12,796 nucleotides of DNA from DATKDU01 sp035512595 (lineage in GTDB: Bacteria; Planctomycetota; Planctomycetia; Pirellulales; Pirellulaceae): contig DATKDU010000539.1 in assembly GCA_035512595.1 (NCBI GenBank), positions 1 through 12,796 of the forward strand. Reading direction: 5' to 3'. Shown piece by piece: positions 6,007 through 12,796 of the stretch. The notes beneath the pieces are model-generated. The model saw only the letters and a list, made by a program, of their open reading frames with translations. It searched no databases and had not been told where the DNA came from. A program made the translations under genes and the position numbers. Position 1 is the stretch's first letter, and each line of letters starts with the position of its first letter.

Positions 6007-7641
6007 TCAGAACGGACTGGCGGCCTTGCTCGCGTCGGCGGCATTCGAACTCGAACTCTCCGCGCCGCCGCCGGTGATCGCAAACGAATTGAAGGACCGG
6101 TTGACTTCCTCCGAGCCAGCCAGCTCCGGCTGACCGGTCCAGGTCACCTGATAGCCCGTCTTACCCGTCACATAGAGGCGGACCAGCGTCCGCATTCCCT
6201 GGGGATGGTTGAAGACCAGGTCACTGACTTGGGCCGCACCCTGCCGGCTCGTGGTGTCATGGAGGGGGCTTCCCAGCCGTCCGATCAACTCTTGCTTGCG
6301 CTGGCCGGCGGCATCGGCCAGTCCTGATTCGGGAATCACGGCGATGATCGCGCTGGCCATGAATGCCCCTTTCCCAGCCACTTCGCACACCCACGTCTCC
6401 TCGATTTTCTGCTGGTCGCTGGGATCCCGCATCAGTTTTGGCGGAGAGGGAAACTCCACACGGAAATGAAACTGCGCCGATTCCTGCATCGTCCATACCA
6501 CGTCGCGTGCGATTGGAATGCCCGCGTTGAACGATTTGCCGTCGGTCTTGGGGGGTGGCGGTTCCCTGGTTAGGGCGAACGAATTCAGGCACTCGGCCGC
6601 TTTGGCTTCGTCGAACTTGCCCGCTTGACCCAGGTAGGCCAGCGTAAAGACCCGGCCGCCGGCCCCGAGCGTGCGGAAGAGCGCCTTTCCCGTGAATCCC
6701 GCCTTGGCGATGTCCGCCACAAACTCCTTCCCCGGTTTGCCGGAGATGGTCACGTCGCCGCTGCGCACCACCTTACCTCCTTGCATGGCGATCTGCACCT
6801 CGGTCAGCTTGTCGATCGGCACGACGGCCGTATCGAAGGGCACATCGACGTGCGTGATCACGACCATGCCGCTGGCTTCACTGCCCACGACCGCAACCGA
6901 TCCGGTAACCGGGCCGTTGGGCGTATTGAGCGACTGCGGCACAATCTGCGGCTTGCCGGGAAGATTGATCTGGTAGCCGCCGTCCTGCGACGTGAACAAC
7001 TGCCACTGGCCGATCTGGCTGCCCACCACCGGGCGTCCCTGCCCGTCTTGGGTGAATGTGGGTGCCCGAAGCTGATCCTGGAGCGAGGAAGCCGGGAGTA
7101 CGGCCCCGCCACCGGGCGCCCCCGGCGAACCGGCCACGGGCGCCGTTCCTGTCGGCTCGGTGCGCGAAAGCGACTCCGGCGGAACGTAGCCGCGGGGCCG
7201 ATTGTTGGGGCCCGTCAGGATGGCGACCAACGTCACACCCATGATCACGGCGCCAAGCACGACCGCGACGCTAATGCCGCCAATGATCCACACCAGGGGC
7301 GAAGTGGGATTCCTGCCGGCCGCCACGTGATCATTGGCGGGGCTCGCCAGCGGGTTCGGCGGTGCGAAGCCGGGATTTGCCATTCCCAGTGCTGGTCCCA
7401 GGGTTGGTGCCGGCGGCAGTCCAGCAAACGGATCACCCCCGGACAGGGGCGACAAGCCGTCAAGTGGAGCAAGAACCGCCGATGCCGCAGGCGTCGCAGG
7501 AGCCGGGGTTGGCGTCTCAACGAGGACGGCCACCAGCGGAACGGTCATAATTCCCTGGCAGGTGGGACACTTGACCTTCTTGCCCGCCATCTCGTTCTTG
7601 AGCTGGTAAGCTTTGCCGCAGGGGCATTGCAAGCGAATCAT
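6007..7641 (-). CDS. Zinc-ribbon, single-TM protein with duplicated C-terminal domain
   Basis: This is a 544-residue membrane protein of unknown function. Cys6, Cys8, Cys25 and Cys28 (CPCG...CPTC) form an N-terminal zinc ribbon common in planctomycete proteins. A Pro/Ala-rich linker (about 38-115) leads to one membrane helix (about 116-143, LVWIIGGISVAVVLG). The large remainder, outside if the ribbon is inside, holds two related domains: about 213-357 (YQINLPGKPQ ... CLNSFALT) and about 385-523 (FRVEFPSPPK ... SFNSFAIT), each ending in a similar helix, which suggests an internal duplication. No catalytic motif is seen. The ATG at 7641 has GAGGG about 7 bases upstream. It runs in the same direction as, and 88 bases after, the FHA gene, so the two may share a transcript and job. 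The ribbon may bind protein or nucleic acid; that is a guess from the fold. Confidence 0.85.
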   Translation of the reverse strand: MIRLQCPCGKAYQLKNEMAGKKVKCPTCQGIMTVPLVAVLVETPTPAPATPAASAVLAPLDGLSPLSGGDPFAGLPPAPTLGPALGMANPGFAPPNPLASPANDHVAAGRNPTSPLVWIIGGISVAVVLGAVIMGVTLVAILTGPNNRPRGYVPPESLSRTEPTGTAPVAGSPGAPGGGAVLPASSLQDQLRAPTFTQDGQGRPVVGSQIGQWQLFTSQDGGYQINLPGKPQIVPQSLNTPNGPVTGSVAVVGSEASGMVVITHVDVPFDTAVVPIDKLTEVQIAMQGGKVVRSGDVTISGKPGKEFVADIAKAGFTGKALFRTLGAGGRVFTLAYLGQAGKFDEAKAAECLNSFALTREPPPPKTDGKSFNAGIPIARDVVWTMQESAQFHFRVEFPSPPKLMRDPSDQQKIEETWVCEVAGKGAFMASAIIAVIPESGLADAAGQRKQELIGRLGSPLHDTTSRQGAAQVSDLVFNHPQGMRTLVRLYVTGKTGYQVTWTGQPELAGSEEVNRSFNSFAITGGGAESSSSNAADASKAASPF

Positions 7642-7729
7642 GTCAGTGCCCTCAATGATTGGGGAGTGAACCCATCGGGCACTGTAGCCATTCGGCCGCC
7701 CAGTTGCAACAAAAAGTGCCCGCTGGCGG

Positions 7730-8395
7730 CTATTTGTTTCCCAGGCTTTTGAGAAAATCCTGCAGATCGTCGTCGCCGCTGCCGGCCGCAGCAGGTTCCT
7801 CGACGTCGGCTTCAGCCGCTGCTGACGGAGCAGCAGGCAGCGGTTCGACCTTGGGCGCCAGCAGGCTGGCCGGGTCGGCCGTTGGTTCGGCGGCCGGCAA
7901 CTGGGCCGCCGGCGGCAATGCCTCCATGCTCGATTGCGACGCAGGGACCGTGGCCCGATCGGACTGCTCGTCGCTGTTCTTTGCCGGGAACGGGAAAGGA
8001 ACGGTCCCCGTTCCGCCAGAATTGTCGCGGCTGTACTCGGTGTCCGTCCGATTGGCGCCCTCAGCTACCTCCTCGGCGTTCGCCGTCTCGGCAACCGCAT
8101 CATAGACGGCGCGGAAAGTGACGGTGCCCACGGTCAGCAATTCATTGGGCGGCAGCGGGGCCGACTCGCCGATCCGCTGGTTATTGACAAAGGTGCCGTT
8201 GAGCGAGCCGAGGTCGCGGACCATCAGTCCTCCTTCGGCCTCATAGATCTCACAGTGCTGGCGGCTGACCAGGGGATGGGCCAAAACAATGGAACTGCCG
8301 CGGCCTCGCCCGATGGTACACGGGAGGCGCAGCTTGATCTCGGAAGTTTTGACGTCGCCGCCAACGACGACGAGCCTCGCTTGCACGGCCATCAT
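7730..8395 (-). CDS. FHA-domain protein
   Basis: This 221-residue protein has a forkhead-associated domain in residues 1-100. The phosphothreonine-binding residues are present: IGRGRGSS (28-35), VSRQH (43-47) and LGSLNGTFVN (62-71), with Gly29, Arg30, Ser44, Arg45, His47, Asn66 and Gly67 in the expected places. Residues about 105-205 are a low-complexity Ala/Pro/Glu linker with no fold apparent. The last 14 residues, DDDLQDFLKSLGNK, form a short acidic-amphipathic tail that may be a docking peptide. FHA proteins recognise Thr-phosphorylated partners, so a Ser/Thr kinase would be expected to act with it, but none is in the window. Two ATGs in tandem (8395 and 8392) share the Shine-Dalgarno GGAG; the second has the better spacing. 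It is probably co-transcribed with the zinc-ribbon gene downstream. Confidence 0.92.
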   Translation of the reverse strand: MMAVQARLVVVGGDVKTSEIKLRLPCTIGRGRGSSIVLAHPLVSRQHCEIYEAEGGLMVRDLGSLNGTFVNNQRIGESAPLPPNELLTVGTVTFRAVYDAVAETANAEEVAEGANRTDTEYSRDNSGGTGTVPFPFPAKNSDEQSDRATVPASQSSMEALPPAAQLPAAEPTADPASLLAPKVEPLPAAPSAAAEADVEEPAAAGSGDDDLQDFLKSLGNK

Positions 8396-8486
8396 CCGCT
8401 CCGCGCGCCTGGGGTGACTTCTCTGTTCCAGGATTCAGTCTAGCTACGGCGGAATCGGGTCACAACCGCAGGGGCCAACGGCCGAA

Positions 8487-9761
8487 CTACTCTTCCAGTC
8501 GGTACAGGCAGGTCTTCGTCCGCAAATAGAGTGCCTGGCCAGCAACGGCCGGCGACGCCGTGCACCCCGCATCGAGCTGGTTGACCGCCAGTTCCTTGTA
8601 CTCGCGCGACGGCGCGATGACGGTCGTCTTTCCGTCCTGGTCGCAGAAGTAGATCCGCCCGGCGGCGTCAATCGGCGAGGCGGAAAAGTTGCCCCCCAGC
8701 CGCTTCGTCCAGACCGGCGTGCCGCTGGCCGCCTCCAGGCAGGTCGCCACGCCGCCATCGGTCACCATGAAGATCAGGCCGCCGACCAGCACCACCGACG
8801 GCTTGTTGGGAATGGCCGTCGCTTGCCGCCACAGGATCTGCGAATCATCCACCAGGCCGCTGACGCCGAGCTTCACCGCCACAAGCTGCGGCTTCATGTA
8901 GCCCGTGTTCAGAAACATCATCCCCTGGCCGACCACCGGCCGGCTGACGTTGCTGAAGCCGGCATACGGCATTCGCCACAGCTCCTCGCCGCTGGCCGGA
9001 TCGTATCCATAAGCCGAGTGAGCTGCGGTGCTGATCAGCACGGGCTTGCCGGCGACGCTCGCAACCAGCGGCGTCGAGTACGCCTTGCGAAAGTCGGGAT
9101 TGACGTCGGCAAAATTCACCGACCGCTCCTTCTTCCACCGCGTCTTGCCAGTCAACTTGTCGAGCGCGATGACATATTGCACGTCCATGCCGTCGCACGT
9201 CAGGATCAACAGGTCGTTCCACACCACGGGCGAAGACCCGGGGCCTTCCTTGTGGTCGAGGTTCAAGTCGGTCCGTTTCCAAAGAATGCTGCCGCTGTCG
9301 GTGTCGATGGCCGCCGTGCCATAGGTGCCGAAGTGCAGATACACCCGCCCCTGTTCGATGACCGGGGAGGGCGAGGCGTAGCTGTTGGCGGCATTGATCG
9401 GCTGCGGGGCGGCGACGTCGAACAACTTGATCCGCGTCGTCACCTCGCCGCTCTCCCGATCGAGGCACAGTGCGTACATCATCTTGCCGTCGCGCGTTGC
9501 CGTTGTCAGCCAGATCTGCTGGCCCCAGATCACGGGGGTGGAGTGCCCCACGCCGGGCAAGGCCGTCTTCCAGCGAACGTTTTCCGTCTCGCTCCAGGTG
9601 AGCGGCAATTCGGTCGCGTCGCTGCCGCCGTCCATCGTCGGCCCGCGAAAGTCGGGCCAGTTGTCGCCGGCATCGGCCGGGGAAAGCCATGACGCCAACG
9701 ACGCCAAGGCGAGGAGTATCAGGACGAGACGCGGCAAGGAGAGCGGAGAGCGAACGGGCAT
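8487..9761 (-). CDS. Secreted PQQ-like beta-propeller (BamB-type repeat) protein
   Basis: This 424-residue protein has a Sec signal peptide: MPVRSPLSLPRLVLILLALA, with probable cleavage after SPADA (residue 31). The mature chain opens NWPDFRGPTMDGGSD, a start typical of large planctomycete families of periplasmic quinoprotein-like propellers. Blade repeats recur with the pattern [LV]..GK/G...W: DRESGEVTTRIKLF, DTDSGSILWKRTDL, DKLTGKTRWKKE, DPASGEELWRMPYA, EAASGTPVWTKRL. About seven or eight blades fit the length. I see no heme motif and no clear PQQ ligands, so it is more likely a binding or scaffold propeller than a dehydrogenase. The ATG at 9761 has AGGA five bases upstream. It is divergent to def and upstream of the FHA gene by 91 bases. 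Confidence 0.9.
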   Translation of the reverse strand: MPVRSPLSLPRLVLILLALASLASWLSPADAGDNWPDFRGPTMDGGSDATELPLTWSETENVRWKTALPGVGHSTPVIWGQQIWLTTATRDGKMMYALCLDRESGEVTTRIKLFDVAAPQPINAANSYASPSPVIEQGRVYLHFGTYGTAAIDTDSGSILWKRTDLNLDHKEGPGSSPVVWNDLLILTCDGMDVQYVIALDKLTGKTRWKKERSVNFADVNPDFRKAYSTPLVASVAGKPVLISTAAHSAYGYDPASGEELWRMPYAGFSNVSRPVVGQGMMFLNTGYMKPQLVAVKLGVSGLVDDSQILWRQATAIPNKPSVVLVGGLIFMVTDGGVATCLEAASGTPVWTKRLGGNFSASPIDAAGRIYFCDQDGKTTVIAPSREYKELAVNQLDAGCTASPAVAGQALYLRTKTCLYRLEE

Positions 9762-9847
9762 GAGGGTCCTTTCGAGGTGCCCTCAAATATGCCTTCCACG
9801 CCCCGCCCTGGCAACCAAGCGCCCTACGCGGCATTTGCGGCGATTCC

Positions 9848-9853
9848 TATAAT
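9848..9853 (+). promoter_or_regulatory. -10 element (TATAAT) upstream of def
   Basis: A perfect TATAAT lies 46 bases before the proposed TTG start of def. No convincing -35 hexamer is found 16-18 bases upstream (TACGCG there), so the promoter is only half supported. Its position inside the longer open frame from 9777 argues that the true def start is downstream. Confidence 0.4.
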
Positions 9854-9899
9854 TCGGCATCTTTCCCGGCCTGAATTCCCTCGTCCGCACGCAATTCCC

Positions 9900-10478
9900 T
9901 TGCAGATCATCACCTACCCGCACCCGACCCTCCGCCACAAGAGCAAGCCGATCTGCCGCGTCGATGCTGACCTGCGGCAGATCGTGCGCGAGATGTTCGG
10001 CCTGATGTACGAGAACAAGGGGATCGGGCTGGCGGCGAACCAGGTCGATCTGCCGCTGCGGGTGTTCGTGATGAACCTCAAATCCGATCCGCAGGAGGGG
10101 GAGGAAATGGTGTTCCTCAACCCGGTGGTCAGCTTCCCCAAAGGGAGCGACGAGGCCGAGGAAGGGTGTCTGAGCCTGCCCGGCGTTTACGGCAACGTGA
10201 TCCGCCCCAAGCAGGTGCGGGTCAATGCCTACACCCTGGAGGGGAAGGAAGTGGACATAGTCGTCACCGATCTGATGGCCCGCTGCATCCAGCACGAACT
10301 CGATCACCTCGATGGTGTCCTCTTTCCCGACCGGATGACTCCTTCGGCTCGCACCGACCTGCTGCCCGAGTTGGACGAATTCGAAACCGAGTTTTCCAGC
10401 CGCCGCTCGACGGGCTCGATCCCCAGCGACGAGCAGATCGCGGCGAAGCTGGCGGAGTGGGAGAAGAGGTATTGTTAG
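9900..10478 (+). CDS. def: Peptide deformylase
   Basis: The product removes the formyl group from the N-terminal methionine of new proteins at the ribosome exit. All three catalytic motifs are intact: GIGLAANQ (41-48), EEGCLSLPG (87-95, metal ligand Cys90) and QHELDHLDG (131-139, ligands His132 and His136, catalytic Glu133). The 192-residue length is in the normal range. The start is uncertain: family proteins begin just before the YPHPTLR strand, which here allows TTG 9900 (used), or an ATT at 9894 giving IPLQII. The ATG at 9777 would add 41 residues, unlike the family and spanning the TATAAT. No Shine-Dalgarno is visible. The C-terminal tail past 160 is Glu/Arg-rich. fmt, its functional partner, follows after a gene remnant and a repeat array. 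Confidence 0.95.
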   Translation: MQIITYPHPTLRHKSKPICRVDADLRQIVREMFGLMYENKGIGLAANQVDLPLRVFVMNLKSDPQEGEEMVFLNPVVSFPKGSDEAEEGCLSLPGVYGNVIRPKQVRVNAYTLEGKEVDIVVTDLMARCIQHELDHLDGVLFPDRMTPSARTDLLPELDEFETEFSSRRSTGSIPSDEQIAAKLAEWEKRYC

Positions 10479-10509
10479 CCGTGCTGCATCGCGAGCGGAA
10501 AGTCGCACG

Positions 10510-10572
10510 ATGAACTTCAACGAGTTACAGTCGCACGTTGCCAGGGGGGAGTCGGAGCAACTGGAGTTCTGA
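10510..10572 (+). pseudogene. Truncated N-terminus of an AlbA_2/Schlafen-type DNA-binding protein
   Basis: This 20-codon frame reads MNFNELQSHVARGESEQLEF then stops. ARGESEQLEF matches the start of AlbA_2 (AAA_4, Schlafen-type) proteins, in which a phrase like GESETLEFK opens the domain. The rest of the domain is not found in any frame before fmt. The stop TGA overlaps the first unit of the decamer array at 10571-10650, so the gene was cut exactly where the array begins. Resemblance over 10 residues is short, so a chance match is possible, but the wording and the start position within the frame are both right for the family. Confidence 0.55.
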
Positions 10573-10650
10573 ATGAGACAGAATGGGACAGAATGAGACA
10601 GAATGGGACAGAATAAGGCGGAATAACGCGGAATGAGGCGGAATAAGGCG
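10571..10650. repeat. Decamer array (8 units) between def and fmt
   Basis: Eight in-phase 10-bp units begin GAAT: GAATGAGACA and GAATGGGACA alternate for four units, then GAATAAGGCG, GAATAACGCG, GAATGAGGCG, GAATAAGGCG. The array changes from one unit type to another halfway, as the heptamer array at 3487-3556 also does. It ends 15 bases before the fmt start and leaves no Shine-Dalgarno there. Confidence 0.9.
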
Positions 10651-10665
10651 GACTTTACCAAACCT

Positions 10666-11625
10666 ATGCGTCTCCTCATGCTCGGCACCGGCCCCTTTGC
10701 TGTGCCCACTTTCGCGGCACTGCTCGACGCTGGGCACGACGTGCCGGCGCTCATTACCCGGCCGACGCCGTCGGCGAAGGGCCGCGAGAAGGGGCCGCTC
10801 AATCCGATGCGCGACCTGGCCGAGTCACGCGGCATTCCGGTGCTGGCCCCGGAGAGTATCAACACGCCTGAAGCGCGGCAGCTACTGACCGATCTCAAGC
10901 CGGAACTGCTCGTCGTCTGCGATTATGGCCAAATTCTTTCGAGCGAGTCATTGGCCGTCGCACCTCTCGGCGGCATCAATCTGCACGGGTCGCTGCTGCC
11001 CAAGTATCGCGGCGCTGCTCCGGTTCACTGGGCGATTTTGAATGGCGATGCGGAAACGGGGGTAACCGTGATCCACATGACCCCGCGGCTCGACGGCGGA
11101 CCGATCCTGGCCGTACGAAGGACACCGATCGGCCCCGACGAGACGATGCCCGATCTGGAATGCCGGCTGTCGAAGCTGGGGGCCCTAGCGGTGCTGGAAG
11201 CGATTGCCAAACTCCAGGCGTGGGATCGCAGCTCGCCGCTGGGAATGCCGCAGGATCCCAAGCTGGCGACCAAAGCGCCGCGGCTGACCAAGCAGGACGG
11301 CGCGGTCGATTGGACCAGGAGTGCCGAGCAAATTCGCAATCAGGTGCGAGCGCTGACGCCGTGGCCGGGGACGTATACCAACTGGCATCGCAGCACCGGC
11401 GAGCCGCTGAGGTTGATTCTCATGCAAGTGCGGAGTGCGGAATGCGGAATGCGGAGTGAGCCGGGGAAAGTCCTGGTCAGCGACGGCAAGCAGCTCGTCG
11501 TCGCCGCCGGTGAGGGCGCACTTTCGATCGAAAAGCTCCAGCCGGCGGGGAAGCGGGGCATGGATGCTAGCGACTTCCTCCGCGGATATGCCGTCAAAGT
11601 GGGGGACACCTTTGGGCCGGCATGA
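10666..11625 (+). CDS. fmt: Methionyl-tRNA formyltransferase
   Basis: The product formylates Met-tRNA(fMet) using 10-formyltetrahydrofolate, in the cytoplasm. The protein has 319 residues, normal for the family. The catalytic block reads INLHGSLLPKYRGAAPVHWA (104-123), giving Asn105, His107 and the SLLP signature, and Asp143 sits in RLDGG. The C-terminal tRNA-binding barrel follows (PWPGTY, GALSIEKLQPAGKRGM). The ATG at 10666 begins the first Rossmann strand (MRLLMLGTGPFAVP); the earlier in-frame start at 10633 would translate the repeat array. An unusual feature is that residues about 254-264 (QVRSAECGMRS) are encoded by an in-frame heptamer array at 11427-11461, placed in the loop between two C-domain strands. 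The reading frame is kept and both flanks align to the family, so the enzyme is probably active. Confidence 0.96.
   Translation: MRLLMLGTGPFAVPTFAALLDAGHDVPALITRPTPSAKGREKGPLNPMRDLAESRGIPVLAPESINTPEARQLLTDLKPELLVVCDYGQILSSESLAVAPLGGINLHGSLLPKYRGAAPVHWAILNGDAETGVTVIHMTPRLDGGPILAVRRTPIGPDETMPDLECRLSKLGALAVLEAIAKLQAWDRSSPLGMPQDPKLATKAPRLTKQDGAVDWTRSAEQIRNQVRALTPWPGTYTNWHRSTGEPLRLILMQVRSAECGMRSEPGKVLVSDGKQLVVAAGEGALSIEKLQPAGKRGMDASDFLRGYAVKVGDTFGPA
11427..11461 (+). repeat. Heptamer array inside fmt
   Basis: In-phase 7-bp units read AGTGCGG, AGTGCGG, AATGCGG, AATGCGG, AGTGAGC. The array lies wholly inside the fmt coding frame and encodes QVRSAECGMRS, which has no counterpart in ordinary Fmt sequences. 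It is the only array of the window that is translated in a gene I consider real. Confidence 0.85.
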
Positions 11626-11783
11626 ACTTGGCTAAACAGGGGGTTTTTGCTAGAACCTCCATCGACCCACAAACATGAAGCGCAAGCGAAGGAAGGGCCT
11701 CCATTCGTCGGCAGCCTTGTTCTTCGCCACAGGCAGCTTTGGTATTCGATCAGGACGATCCAGTTCCCGCGAATGGACTCGCT
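11626..11783. other. Spacer between fmt and the ABC exporter gene
   Basis: No gene is supported here. One hairpin is possible from GGGGGTTTT and AGAACCTCC (about 11638-11659), a 9-bp stem containing two G-U pairs with loop TGCT, 13 bases after the fmt stop. It has no T-run after it and is a weak terminator candidate. No clear promoter for the ABC gene is visible. Confidence 0.35.
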
Positions 11784-12796
11784 ATGAGGAATTTTCTTCG
11801 CGTCGTCAGCCTCGCGGTGCGCCGGCGCTACACCTTTGCGTTCATGCTCTTGACCGCGCTGGCCATTGCCTTCCTGTGGGGGGGTAATCTGAGCCTTGTC
11901 CTGCCGATCACCGAGCTGATCTTCAGCGGCAAGCCCCCCCATGCCGCCATGCAGGCCAAGGTCGAGAAGCTGCGTGATGAATTGGCCAACGCGGAGAAGG
12001 AAATCGCCGCGCTGCGGGCGCAGCTTGCCGCCGCTTTGCCGGAGCCCCAGCAGCTTCAGATGGAAATCGAAGCCGCCGGCGACCGCCGCGATGCGATCGC
12101 ACATCAGCTTCTGTGGACCCGCCGGGCGCGCGATCTGGTCGTAAGCTGGATCCCCAACAATGCGTTTTTCGCCCTGGCGATCGTCATCGGCGTGCTGATG
12201 GCCGCGACCGTCCTGAAAGGGGCCCTGCTCGTGAGCAACTCGATCTTCGTCGAGCGGCTGGCGCAGTCCGCCATCTACGAGCTTCGCAAACAGCTCTTCC
12301 GCCGCACGCTCAAGCTCGAGCTCTCCACCCTCAGCGATGACCGCTCCAGCAATTTGCTGGCCCGCTTCACCAACGACATGAACCACATCCACAGCGGCCT
12401 GTACATGCTGCTGGGCCGCGTGATGCTCGAGCCGCTGAAGATGATCGCCTGCCTGATCGGCGCCGCGTTCATCTGCTGGCGGCTGCTGATCATCTCGCTG
12501 CTCATCGCGCCGATCGTCGTCTTCATCATCGGGCGGCTGATGCAATCGCTCAGGCGAGCCAACCGCCGCGCCATGGAGGAAATGACCCAGCTCTATCACC
12601 TCATCTCCGAAGTCTTCGCCGGCATTCAAGCGGTCAAAGCCTTCGGCATGGAACGCCACGCCCGCCGCAAGCTGCACCACAGCGGCAAGCAGTACTTCTT
12701 CCGGGCGATCAAAATCGCCCTGTACAACGCCTTGGCGCGGTGCAGTGCCGAGGCGCTGGGCATCTCGATCGTCTGCGTGGCCCTGCTGGCGGGGGC
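11784..12796 (+). CDS. ABC exporter, N-terminal membrane domain (partial)
   Basis: The first 337 codons are present and run off the window. The sequence starts MRNFLRVVSLAVRRRYTFAF and has TM1 (about 17-46), TM2 (125-150), TM3-TM4 (215-253) and the start of TM5 (from 322), as in the type I (MsbA-like) exporter fold. LSTLSDDRSSNLLARFTNDM (180-199) and ISEVFAGIQAVKAFGMER (274-291) are the cytoplasmic coupling segments of the family. The ATPase domain lies beyond the window. Between TM1 and TM2 there is an added stretch of about 75 residues, with a heptad-rich coiled coil at about 54-105 (KVEKLRDELANAEKEIAALR), outside the cytoplasm if the usual topology holds; ordinary exporters have only a short loop there. 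ATG 11784 begins the family N-terminus and has no clear Shine-Dalgarno. Lipid, lipopolysaccharide or peptide export are all possible. Confidence 0.9.
   Translation, partial: MRNFLRVVSLAVRRRYTFAFMLLTALAIAFLWGGNLSLVLPITELIFSGKPPHAAMQAKVEKLRDELANAEKEIAALRAQLAAALPEPQQLQMEIEAAGDRRDAIAHQLLWTRRARDLVVSWIPNNAFFALAIVIGVLMAATVLKGALLVSNSIFVERLAQSAIYELRKQLFRRTLKLELSTLSDDRSSNLLARFTNDMNHIHSGLYMLLGRVMLEPLKMIACLIGAAFICWRLLIISLLIAPIVVFIIGRLMQSLRRANRRAMEEMTQLYHLISEVFAGIQAVKAFGMERHARRKLHHSGKQYFFRAIKIALYNALARCSAEALGISIVCVALLAG

Noticed and set aside
8396..8486. Possible small gene or terminator between the FHA and beta-propeller genes
   Set aside because: No frame with a start signal and no hairpin followed by a T-run on the minus strand was seen.
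11675..11887. A 70-codon Arg-rich + strand frame after fmt
   Set aside because: It overlaps the ABC exporter start in another frame, has no Shine-Dalgarno and no family character.
11340..12680. A 446-codon minus-strand frame across the end of fmt and the ABC gene
   Set aside because: The + strand holds intact Fmt and ABC exporter motifs; the minus frame is low-complexity and family-less.

Overview
The window looks like chromosomal DNA from a high-GC bacterium of the phylum Planctomycetota, probably a Pirellulales-type lineage. This is inferred from content: several Tat-exported or cytosolic Gfo/Idh/MocA oxidoreductases, a secreted PQQ-type beta-propeller beginning NWPDFRGP, a zinc-ribbon plus transmembrane protein beside an FHA protein, a BldC/MerR-like HTH fused to a receiver domain, and the weak or absent Shine-Dalgarno sequences. 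No rRNA, tRNA, integrase, transposase or CRISPR array was seen.

Layout. 1-252 (+) is the 3' end of a Gfo/Idh/MocA oxidoreductase. It converges on 399-1658 (-), a Tat-signal oxidoreductase of the same family; between them sits an inverted pair of 30-nt REP-like hairpins. Divergently, 1917-3413 (+) encodes rhamnulokinase (rhaB), followed by 3560-4603 (+), a short cytosolic Gfo/Idh/MocA oxidoreductase. Together these look like a sugar-catabolism neighbourhood. 4604-5324 has no credible protein gene; it holds a 33-bp heptad palindrome, a good sigma70-like promoter and several strong RNA hairpins. 5325-5897 (+) is the HTH-receiver regulator, closed by a textbook terminator (5954-5986). 6007-7641 (-), 7730-8395 (-) and 8487-9761 (-) encode the zinc-ribbon/TM protein, the FHA protein and the secreted beta-propeller. 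Divergently, 9900-10478 (+) is peptide deformylase (def), followed by a 20-codon remnant of an AlbA_2/Schlafen-type gene, a decamer array, and methionyl-tRNA formyltransferase (fmt, 10666-11625). The window ends inside an ABC exporter gene (11784 onward).

Function. RhaB phosphorylates L-rhamnulose; the three surrounding oxidoreductases probably act on sugars or sugar derivatives of the same or related pathways. Def and Fmt are the matched pair that adds and removes the formyl group of initiator methionine.

The most unusual feature is a set of short-period tandem arrays scattered through the window: four arrays of 7-bp units (each with different unit sequences) and one of 10-bp units. Two are folded into long perfect or near-perfect palindromes, one is inserted in frame inside fmt, and one starts exactly where the AlbA_2 gene is cut off. 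They resemble, in period and placement, the STRR heptamers of cyanobacteria, and point to an active process that generates and spreads in-phase short repeats. A second item worth study is the roughly 720-nt structured leader before the HTH-receiver gene.
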